64,000 bases of DNA from contig NC_016133.3 in the NCBI RefSeq assembly GCF_000005505.3, positions 29,691,008-29,755,007 of the forward strand, in the 5' to 3' direction. Of the stretch, positions 44,501-56,500 are shown in pieces. Within the stretch, counting starts at the first letter, position 1. Each line of letters opens with the position of its first letter. The notes under the pieces are model-generated. The model made no database searches. It was given only the letters and a program-made list of their open reading frames with translations, and was not told where the DNA came from. The translations under genes were made by a program, and so were the position numbers. The stretch comes from Brachypodium distachyon (taxonomy: Eukaryota; Streptophyta; Magnoliopsida; Poales; Poaceae).

Positions 44501-47500
44501 ATGAACCACTTCACCTCTATCCTTTACATCAAGGCTATTATTTTCTGAGCTACAGTTATTAGCATCGAGCAAATCTTCTCCCTGTTTTCTTATCTAAAGA
44601 CTAAACAAATTATCAGAGCTTACAAATTCTAGAGTTTTGTCAGAAACCGTGTGTATAAACATTGTAGTTCCTCCCTGAAGTATAGTTTTAGCCAATAAAA
44701 TGTCAGCTACATCGTGGACCAGTGACCCCAATGTGTAACTTGCGTAGTACTGCTTTTTAGAAATAGTCATATCACACAGTAAAAATAGGAGTATATTCTA
44801 GCTGAATGTATATCCATCCAAGAGAAAAGGAAATCTACCTGTGTTCCGCGTGTAAAATTTCAAAGTGGGCTCTTTCGGATGGTCTTTCACGGACAGACAT
44901 TGACGATGAGACCAACATGGTGATATCACTGTAGAATTTGCTGCAAACAGGTTGCATCTATTAGCATTTATCATTACTCTAATCATCCCAGATAAAAGTA
45001 CTCCAGACAAATAATTTTTAAATATATCTGTATTTAGCTGTCATCCGAAATAAGGGGCAGAAAGGGAAGCAGGAGGGAGATGTAGAACTTGTTATTTATC
45101 AAGAGCTCCTCGCCTAATATATTAACAGAGGAATGTGTGCTAGTACAAATATGTACCTCACAGTACAAGTGTTTGAAGACGCCAATCAGGCTACTCTGTC
45201 TATAGTTGAGCCTTTAAGTAGCTAATTAAACCCGAAAAGCCACTAGAACTACTAAATGCCTATAACTTACCTTGTCAGGTAATCAGGGTCAACACCAGCC
45301 CATTCAACCTCTTCAACTATTTCATGTATGTATTTCGTTCTTAACTCATACTCCATAGACTCAAGGAGACCTAAATCATCGGTCAAAAACGAGTCACCTA
45401 CACCCACAACAAAAATCTGCAAGGTAGGAATAACAGTCATAAATTACAGAAGCTGCAAGAAGATGGAGGTTCAGTCTGTAGTTGCTGAACTTTACTGCGT
45501 TGAATTTATTTGAGTAAATTACAGAAAACCACCACATTAGTGGCTAGGGTTACAGATTGGTACCAGTCTACGTTTTTGTTACTAAAAACCACCGGATTGG
45601 ACTAAGTGTGTGGTTGAATAACCCCGAAGCTGACAAGGACGGCCCACCGGTCAGGCCAGCGTGGCTTGCCACCGTGTCCAGCGCCTCCCACGCATCGAGG
45701 TCCAGATTCACGTGCAGAAACTTCACGAGAACGGCCGAGCACTACTGCCCCGCCTACTCCCTCAGTTGATTGCAGAAATCTCATGTTCTTGGGCTCCTGT
45801 AGCATTAGGAAGAGAGAGATTTTCTTGGGGGGATTTGATTTGGTGAGTGCAGGAGGAGGAGGAGGGAATTCGTTCGTGTTTGGTGCCTCTCGTCTCTCCA
45901 TGCTTTGTCAAGTACAGGGAGCAGTCAGTGCCAGAGATCAGGACGGGCAGCATCTCGGCCGGACTTGGAGAAGAAGGCTGGGTGCGCGGCGTCCAAAGAG
46001 AGCGCAGGAAGGTGCGGGCCGCACTCGCCACGCGGGCAACACGGTGGCAAGCCATGCTGGCCCGACAGTGGGTCCTCCTGTCAGTTTTGGGGTTATTCGC
46101 TAACAACCGCACACTTAGTTCCATCCAGTGGTTTTTAGTAACAAAAACGTAGACTGGTACCAATCTGTAACCCTAGCCACTAATGTGGTGGCTTTCTGTA
46201 ATTTACTCATTTATTTTATAATCCACTATAGAATAATATACACAAAAGCAGTAAAAAAATTGTTAACCAAACAATAAAATAGGCAAAAGCGGGTGGTGCA
46301 AACTGGATTATGAGAATCCACCGCAATACCAAACAACGCCGGAATAATCGTGTCGCCACAAAAAGATTGTTATACTGTTCCTAGACAGATAGCAATGGTA
46401 ATAATAACTCCCTCCATTTCAAGTTATAGGTCTTTTTAAAATTTCTGTCAGTCCAATCTCGAAAAAAGAAAATCTGCCAGTCAATTTGTTTTAGCTTACA
46501 CTATTAATATAGAAATTATACCAGCATTAGCAAGATCAAAATGATATTACCAGAACAAGCATAAACTATACTGCCGTGATGCATAATGGTTTATCAATTT
46601 GTCTTCTATATTCAATATATATGCCCAGTTAGGCTCTCCCCTATGGTTTCCCGTAAGAAAGGCATGTGTATTTATGGGAAGCAGCATATTTTCAAAGAAA
46701 GTGAAGGTCAAAGTGTCACGTTGGAGACCGAGTCAATGTCCTAAAACAATATAGTGTGGTAAAGAGGAAGTATTTGTGTATTGCGGCCGGCCACCAAAAG
46801 GACCAAGACATGGAACTAGTTTCGACATCAACAGAAAAATGAAGGAAACATAAATCTTACCCGTCCATTTGTGATAACAGCGTTGCTACCGAACTCAAGC
46901 CCCAGTTGACCAAACAAGAAGTCATTCAGCTGCATAACCAAAGAAATATGAGTGATATGTTCCTGGGAAGATTTGATGGGGAACTGACATGAAACTTGAA
47001 CATAAGAAAAACTCGCGAGTCATTGTTATGGTTTTTCAGTTTTCACCGAAAATAGGCTGTGGTTGCCAAGTTCACAAAAGAGTATTTACAGTAGATTCGC
47101 CCAAACTGTATTGTCAAAAAAAAGTAGTTCTGGTTTGAAAGGCCAACTGGTCTTGAACAGATGGTGGGCCAGTGGGCAACTGGCAAGAAAGCAGGTAGTA
47201 ATGATCCTCCGAGAATCTATCTATGTTATAATATGCACTTTGTGTCACTTGGTGAGCCACTAAGTAACGTGAATGCTCTGTAAATAGGATTGGGTGAGAT
47301 TAATAGTAAGAGTTTGGTTTGGTCTCTGCTAAATTTGAGCTCAGCTATTGCAGAAATTGAGCCAATGCTGGGACCAACAACAATTTCAGCTAATAGATAC
47401 CTACGACCTACAAGTACATAAATATTTTGGTCTCTAGGGCTCTTAAGCTGAACCAAGCACACTCATTACTATATTAGCTCAGCTAAAACTGCGCTATGAT

Positions 47501-50500
47501 GGTTAGAACTGCTCCCAGTTCAAGCCAAACTCAAGCTAGATCCAGTATCCATAATGGTCAGATTGACTTGATCAATCAATCGTGTGGACGAATTAAATTG
47601 AGCTATCAAATGAACAAAGAAAAAATCATGTCATGCTAGTGTTTGCTTGAACCCAGCTCTGTTAAAACTAGACATACTAACAGTTTAGAGAGAGAATTTC
47701 ATAAAGAGGAAAAGAAAGTTCAGGCCTCAGATACTGACCTTATCAATCCTTTTGAGAACTGTGTCAGCAGAAAAACTTGCAAGCCACGACTTATAATCAT
47801 CAACAGGCAAGTCTGTTTCAGCAGCCAAGTTATACACCTCGTCCATCATGGGGCTAATCCTATCGCCGACCGCAGTAGAGGCAGGCATATGTTGGCTTTC
47901 ATAAAATTTGCAAAACCCATGTAGGAAGCCCAGTACCTTTTCCTTGTCACTGAAACAAGAAATAACTCACAAGATTAGTGACAAGCTTGATGTATTCAAT
48001 GATGAGAGGAAGAAAACCATAGGCTGTCTTTTGTAACAAAAGAAAAAAAAAAGAGTGAACCTGAAAGATGAAATAGTTCTATCAATGATATCCTTCATAA
48101 GTAAAATGTTTGAAGCACTATCACTGCGAGCATAAAGTAGTAGACCAACACGAGCTCTATTAGACCCGTCCATCTGTATCATGTTGGAGAGAAAGACAAT
48201 ATCAGTAGAAAAATATATAAATTGCACACTATTAACAGGCATGATAGGCAATTGCTGCATCTACCAGGTAACATATGGCCTCATGAAGCAACTTTGTCCC
48301 AATCTTTGAAGAAAGATCAACAGCAAGTAGATGAGTTACAGGCTTCACATCATCTGTAGCTGCAGACACATTTAACAACTAAATTACAACACCAGATATC
48401 TTTGACAATACATGACAAGGTGCAAGCACAGAGTAGTAGGAAGCATACTTCCATCAGAATGTAAGTAGTTAATGTCATGAAGGACAGAATCTTCCTGATG
48501 ATACGATGCAAATAGTGAGACAAATCTCTTCTTCTCTGTACTCTTGCCAGTAATCTGAAGGTAAAATATTCTATGGTTAAGTGGATAGAGAGCCAATGCT
48601 GTCACAATTTTCAGAAATCGTTGTACTTACGGATGGATTGTACCGCTTGTAGCTACTTTCTGACAAAAATTTCTCCAAAACATCTGTATGGGACTGGATA
48701 TGCCCATAATAGACTTGTTCTTGTATCCTAGGAAGCTCATCATTCATAGCATTCATGGTCGCATCCTTTAGAAGTACAAGAATAGTAAAATGGAACCATG
48801 TTAGCTAGTAACTATTGCTTCAGCAGTTTTAATGTAAGTTCCTTAGTAGAGTCAAATTTACAACTGGTAAATGGAACACCGAACACCTGATGTAGAAAAG
48901 ACAAATTTACAGTTCTTAAATTTAAACACTATGAAGGCTATGCTTCTCCCAGTTCATCAACTTCTAAGTTGGATAGCAAATTATTACCTCATTTGATTCA
49001 TGCACGAGTCCGTTCATCAATAAACAGCAGTGGAGCTTATACAACCCAAGTTTGTGAACAAAACGAGAATTTTCTTCAGCCTCTTGCTTGTACATGTTCT
49101 CCTTTTGCAACTTTAGCAGCACGTCTTGAGGGTGAGATTTAGCACCTGACCTACACATTATCAAATACAAGTAACATAAGGAAAATGCATTGATTCTGTT
49201 TGGGCATTAAGCTCCAAAAACTTAGTAAACATGCTTACAGTACGGAATCAACAAATGCCTCTTCCACATGATGAGCTTCCACAGGCTCTTCACTATAGTC
49301 ATCGCCACCATTCCTCAATTTATGTATCTGAAGAAGAAATAATCACTAAACTACAGCTATGTAAAATTTAGAGCATCTACAGACAGTATAGTTTGGCTTA
49401 ACCTGTCAAAATGATGCAAAGACCAAGATAATGATTTTGATAACCAATGGATCATGGTTTTATCAACCAAAGTTTGAAGTTGTAACACGCTGCAATTACC
49501 AGACAGCGAAAATATCCAACATAACTGGATCTTAATGTCACTATATTCTAATTTCTAAGAATCCATATCAGCCATAATTCGATCATCGTTGCAAAATGTT
49601 CTAAAGAAACAAATATATAGTATGGAAAGAATCATGACAGGATATATGGAATAAATCTCAACCTTTTGGTTTCAGTGATAAAACTAGGCGAAGAATTTTG
49701 TCAACATAAAAACAATGTTTTGTTATTACACTCATGAAACCATGTAAAGGATTATCAGCAGACGGGCTAGAGCTTTCGTTGACTCATTTTTCATTCAATT
49801 TATAAGAGGGGAGTCAAGTTCACTCACATTGCTTAGGAATTCGAAAGCCAACTGTGTTGAGTATGTCTCCTTGATGTACAAGAAAAGCCTTATTATCTGT
49901 ACAAAGAGGAAACATTAGCAAGCACATCAAAGTGTAGGAGTGCAAATTTTAGAAAATCACGGCACCAGTTTAAGAGCAAACTGGGAAACTGGTTCTACAT
50001 TGATGCAAGTTTTTAGAGGAATGATGTAAACCAGTTTGCCATTCTAACATGCATAAAGCAAAGTAGATCCCAAGAAATGACAGTAATGCAATATTGAAAA
50101 CAGGATTACCAAAGTGGAAGTGTCATCTTCGCTCTTAGATCCATCGTTTACTTGATGAGTGCCATCATTTTCTTCAATAACATTTATGAATCTTGAAGAG
50201 TACATTATGATACCGAACCTTACAGGGACACTATCTTGATATAGAGACATGATCGTGTCAATAGTCTGTAAAGTTATAAGTGAAAATAGCAAACACCAGA
50301 CTAGAAGTCAATAAATGAGTACTGCACAGAAAGTGTAGAAAACGCATATTTCCTCTTAAAGGTAAGCAAGATACTAGCCTCTGCACCACATGCTGAAGCC
50401 GGATCAAGTACATAAACAGCATGGAATAGATTTTTGCGGATGTAGCGCATCTGACCAGGGTAGACTGGCATCAATAGCTACAAAGAAACAAATGAAATGG

Positions 50501-53500
50501 TGAGACAACCATTAAAGATTGAAGTAGTTTGGTGATACAATTTAACCAGGGTATGGAGAAACAAGTCAAATAGATGGTGAAGAGCATAAACCAATTATCT
50601 TTGGACACCAAACAGTTCTCCTAGATGATAGAGCAAACTAAAAATGCAAAGACAGAAAGATAAACAGACACGGCAATACTATTCCAAGGCTTATGAATTA
50701 AGATATTTTATTATTGGTAAAGAACATAGAATCAATTCCTTTATGCCCCTAAACTCATGGAATTAATAGATTTACTCGAGTTCCTCATTTAATTTGGCAC
50801 AGCAAAGCAACATTCAAATGACAATCTCTATCCAATAATGTTGATAAAAAGAGAAGTAAAACAAACCTCATTGAGGTTGCTTCTCCACCTTTTATACAAG
50901 TCATCCTCCTCCAAGTTATTAAGATAGTGAACATGGGAAGCCCGGAAGTCAACACGGAATGAATTAGATTCTGCTGGTGGCGCTGCTGACAGGATCTTGT
51001 GGACAGCACTTTTAGGCAACTGGTAAGCATTTTACAGTATTTGTAAACAAAACACGTGAATCAGTGAGAAAGTAAAAAAATATAGAGTACATGTACTAAA
51101 ATGGAATAAGAGAAAAATAGGAATCAGGTAATGAAATGCTTAGAATAGATATGGCACATGCATGTCATACTAACTAGGTAACATGATATGTTAAGTTGTT
51201 AACTAATAACATGGTAATTCACAGCATAAATACGAAACATTCAACAAAAATGTATTAGCATTTTAAAAATATTGGTCATAAAAGGACCAATGCTGAAATG
51301 AATATGTTACAAAAATATAGCCAAGAAATACTCCAAACATCCTCACTGCAGAACAAATGCTCTGATAGCCTTTTAGACATAATACATTGTACTTACTCCT
51401 ATTTACTGTTCAAGCTCCAAGAATAATTCAATGATGGAATTATCATCAAACTTGGACAAATTAAGGATACGAAGGCGCTTCAAGTCAAAATCAAATCCCA
51501 GAAGCTAGAGTAAATTGCGCAGAACCACCACATTTCGGTGACTTGTTGCGAAAACCACCGATTTTGCTAATTTTCGCACAGAACCACCGCAATTCAGTTA
51601 ACTTGTTGCACATAGCACTGATTCTGTCGATTACGGCGTATAAGCGTGTTTCTGACACCTCGGGCACACGTGTCGGGTTGACCGGCTCACCATGGTGTTA
51701 GCGCCGTCAGTGACCTCGCGGGGTAGCTTGGCCACAGAGGCCTCCTCCATTGCAGGCAGCCACGACGGCTTCTACCCCTCCATTTCCCCACCCCTCTTCC
51801 CCGACCTCCCCACACGCACGAGCGCGCGCATCTCCTCCGCCTTCCCTCCGATCCCACGGCCCAGCGCACGCGCAGGCTAGCACGAGAGCCAGATCCTTCT
51901 GAAGCTCTACCGCCACGAGCTCTCTCTCGTTTCCATGCAAGCAAAGCGGCGATGCAGGCCGCGCGCGGGGGAGCGGCGGCGTTGATCTGGCGCCGGAGCA
52001 GTTCCTGCGCGAAGGAGCCGCCGCGGTTGGGGAGGGAGACGACGAGGATGGAGGGTGAAGCTGGGCGTGCGCGCGGCGGAGGTGGAGAAAGGCAGAGGCG
52101 CTCGCGACAGCGAAACAGGGGACGCGCGCGGGGCGGCAGGCGACAGCGCGGACGCGCGCGGTGGCGGAGCAAGGGCGGCAGCGCGGGGGCTGCAGCGGAG
52201 GCGCGCGCCGCGTGACGGGCGGCAGCGGAGGCACGGACCAGGGGCGGCAGGGGGCAGCGCGAGGGGCGGCAGGGCGGGCGCTCTCGGGGGCGGAACAGGG
52301 CGGCGCGCGCGAGGTGAGGCAGCGGAGGCGGAGCAAGGACCACGCGCGGGGCGGCGCGCGGCCGGGGGGCAGCGCTGGGGGCCGCCGGCGCTGATGGGGA
52401 GGAGGGGCGGGCGGATGCAGGAAGCCAGGAACATTAGGAGGAGGATGGTGGGGCCCGCGGTCAGCGGTAGAACAGTTAGGCTTGGACATACCTGGCTAAC
52501 GGACGTCTAACGCCATGTTGAGCCAGTCAACCTGACGTGTGGGCCCGAGGTATCAAAAACGCGCTTATACGCCGCAATCGGCAGAATCAGTGTTATGTGC
52601 AACAACTTCACGAAAATTAGCAAAACCGGTGTTTTTCACAACAAGTCACCGAAATGTGGTGGTTCCATGCAATTTACTCCAGAAGCTATGATAAGAAGAA
52701 GTATATAAACCAGCAAAGCTAAATCATATAGTGCTAAATAGGTTCTCGGATGAGCAATGAAGCTGGCAGTAATATAATCCGCAGATCTCATTTTGTAGTT
52801 CTACTGCAAATTGCATGCAAACGCTTCGCAAGTCATAACAAAAAAAAATCAGGATAACAAATCTACTTCTCATTTTTCAAAAGCAAGGTTTAACCAGTTT
52901 CTCTAATAATATATTGGTAGATGTTCATGATCTCCCCATTACTGAAACTTAAAAAGAAGTAAATAACAAACACCAAAAGTAATTCTCTTGGAACAGAAAT
53001 AGCTAGCCAGATAATACATTTAAAAGCAAACTTAAAATAAATACACCTTTAATCGGATGAACTGATCAGCCAGAGATAATTCTTCACGGACCATATCCAT
53101 TAACCTGTCAGATAAACCCTAATCAAATGTCTACTTTTCTAGCCACATATGTATATTAGACTGCAAAAGTGTTAAACATCTTAACATGAACAAACTTTGA
53201 AAGTTAGTGAAGTAGTGCCAGATACGGACCAAACACAGAGCAAACAAAAAAAGCAACAATAGAGTTACGAAATATGAGGTGCTGAGGGAAAGGAAGTGAC
53301 AAGTGAAGGAATGAAATGTATGCCAAATTGATCTGCTTTTGATAGTTGTTATGTTAACCCCACTGCAAAACCTAGCAAATCTGTCCTGCATGAGTGGACA
53401 GCCATTGCAACTAGCGTATCGCCTCTAACTGCATATGCTTCCCAAACTCTACAGAATCAAAAGTCATGTTTGTGTTATGATTTCCTAGACTAAAACTCTT

Positions 53501-56500
53501 ATCATTGCCTTAGGCTCGACTCAAGAGACTAACGCCAAGCTCACGCCTGTCATCAAGCTTCCAAGCTTACAGGTTCGTGTTCGAAAAAGCTCGTCAAGGC
53601 TGGACTCTGTAATCTCGGTGGCAAAAGATTGTATATGTCCCAAGGCCTCCTTGGGCAGCCCATCATGAACACCCAAACACCACCATCCATCCCCTAACTT
53701 CCCTTGTGTTCACCAGCCCTGCGTCCATAACTAAAGCCAAAGACCAAGGTGCCGACCTGCTCCATCAACGAGGACGTCCTCCACTGCCTGGGTGACACTG
53801 GTGTCGCCTGCTGCTGCTTTCCGGCTTTACCTAGGCAAGGCCGTCATTCGCCCATGCTCCCATCTCGCCACAATTTTTTTTCATCAAGGCAACAATGCCA
53901 CCAAGGATCTTAAGCCTTTTTGCCTTGAATATTGTGAATCTTGTCATGGATTTAATGGTCTTCATGGATACTCTGAGCGATGTTGCTGTCTTGACATTGG
54001 AATTTTATTTATTGGTTCCCCTATGCTTAGGTTCTATACTTAAAATTTGTGCAACTATTTGCTACCGAGCTACACCGAGCTGAGCTCGAGCTCCGTCAAG
54101 CTTTGGACGAGCTGGGCTTGATTCTGTTTCGAGGTTAGAATGTAATTTAAGGCTCGTTCGAGCTTGACATATTGACAGCCCTAGTTATGGGTGAGTGTGG
54201 TTGCACTGGGTGAGGGGCTTGTCAGATACAGGGCAGTACCCAAGCTCAGTGACATATTGGAGAAGTGGTGTGTGCTACACTTTGGGAGAAGGGATGTCAT
54301 CTTTCGCTTTAACTAGCTTGAAAAAGGCCAACAAACTATTATTTGCAAAGATCCTCTCGCATTATAAGTTTGAAACTGACACTTCTGGGCACAAATCTTC
54401 AGTTGGACGGTTTCAAATGGCGTAGTGACAAGTGGCAGAAAGAATTAATCACCAGTTGTTACAGGATATATTGATTGAAGTCCCTTTTCAACCTACCAGA
54501 AGAAGTAAATTAATTCACCGTAAGCTCGTCAAGGTGAGAAAAGCTAAGCAAATTATACTCCCGCCATTCCAAAATATATGACACTTAAGATATGGGCACA
54601 CTCTCCAAGATGCAACTTTGACCTTTGCTTTTAAAAATACGTATATGTTAGCAAAAATATTTTTTTAACTATTTTCATGACAAATCTAATGATGCAATTT
54701 CTACCAAACAAAACTAAATAGTTTTCATAGAGAAGTTTGACTGCATGCTTTCCATAAGTCATGGATTTTGGAATGGAGGTGACAAGAAAAATAGTTATCC
54801 AGGAAGTACGGTAGAACATACAGGTAGAGATCAAGATCCTCGATGTTAATCAAAGCACCATTCAAAGCCATTAATGACTTGCCAGGTGGAACCATCCGCT
54901 GATTTGCTATGATTTCATCTTTGATGGAATCATCAAGCTGTACAAACATGAAATTATTATTGACAGTCTGCATATGGAACAGTAGTTCATATGAATGTCC
55001 TCAAAAATGAAATATTTACAAGCTTGCAAAAAAAAGTAGTCATTCTCAATTTCTCATTACTTCTGTTCATAGCTGAAGGTTTAAAAGGAATTCCAGATAA
55101 AACATCTACCTTCATCCGTGACAGTGAAGAAACTACACTCGGAAAATTTTGATTGATTTCCTGCATTGACTGCAAAGGATCTGATGCATGAAGGATCCTC
55201 TGTGCTGTCTGATGACCCAAATCTGTGGTGTGCAGTAGAACAGGAATAAATAGGACGCTTCTGTACCATGGCATGATGTACAGTTGTAACTTGAAAGATA
55301 AATAGAATCACAAAACAACGGCAACCGGTACCTTTGAGTTCCCAGACTTCAAGTGTGTCAGATACTGTCGATGACAATAAATAATCCCGGAAGGCCATTG
55401 CCTCGTCATTTAGCTCTGGCTTGCGCTCCTAGAGAAAAAAAAAGGATTAATACTTGTCTCGCGATACAATATACCAAGTCAACAAAGTCATGACTGAACT
55501 AAACGAACCAAAATCTTGGAAAATATGAACCCTCTGACTTCTTGACCGAGGTCCTCAGTTTTCGGATCTTCGAGAGCAACACCTGGAAGAATGTAATGAC
55601 TAATAAGGAATGTTCAGGTTTCGAAATATATAAAAAACAAAAGGCATATATATACGTAGGAAACAAATCCTACAGCCAGGTGTGGTTTCTCACGACATAA
55701 AGTATGTACCCGTAGCATGGATTACGAAAAGACCACCGTAGTATATACACTACTTTTTTATGTTGTATGCATTTTTTTAGGCATACTCCTTTCTATGTTC
55801 AAATATAAAGTACATCTTTCAAGCATCTACACCCATCCAAGGTTCAAAAAGGTGTGGTTCAGTCCTAGGAGGTCGGGGAGAGAGAGAGAGCCTAGCACTT
55901 TTCTTAACCTTGCACCCATGTCTCATATACTACTATGCATGGGTGGACCTGGCATATAGACAAATTTTGGAAAAATTAGAGACCCCAGCCAAGCTGCACT
56001 TTGGAGCAACTTGGGAGGCCCATTAGTGTCTAAAGTCACGGCCAACTAACTTGTGCACACCCAGTGAAAAAATTCTGGGCCCACCACTGCCACTATGTGG
56101 TACTATATATGCTAGCTAATTGTGCTTACATATTACGTGTACATGCTGTATGATGTGCTATGCAGTACCTAATCTATGTTGTGAGATTAAGCATTCAAAG
56201 TAACCACACCCAGTTGTAGGAAAAAGGTTTGAACCGTGTGCACATACCCCACCACACACGAAACCATCGACCAACCAAAGGAAAAAGTTATGAATGATGC
56301 CATCTTCACAACTGATTTATTTCATAGAAAGAGGTGGCATGCGAGATTTTTCACTTGCTTGTTTTCAACAGATACAGCATATTTGAGAATTCCATAATAA
56401 ATATCTTTCTTATTAAGAACTGACTGGTGATGTGTGTATGCTCTGGTGCAAATATAACACCTAACAAAATTACCCTTCTTTATAGCAGTGTCATCCATGG

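Noticed and set aside
51687..52510. Long open frames on both strands (up to 260 residues) as protein genes
   Set aside because: They lie wholly inside a Mutator-like element with extreme GC content, which makes long open frames by chance; Pro/Ala/Arg-rich on both strands and no domain.
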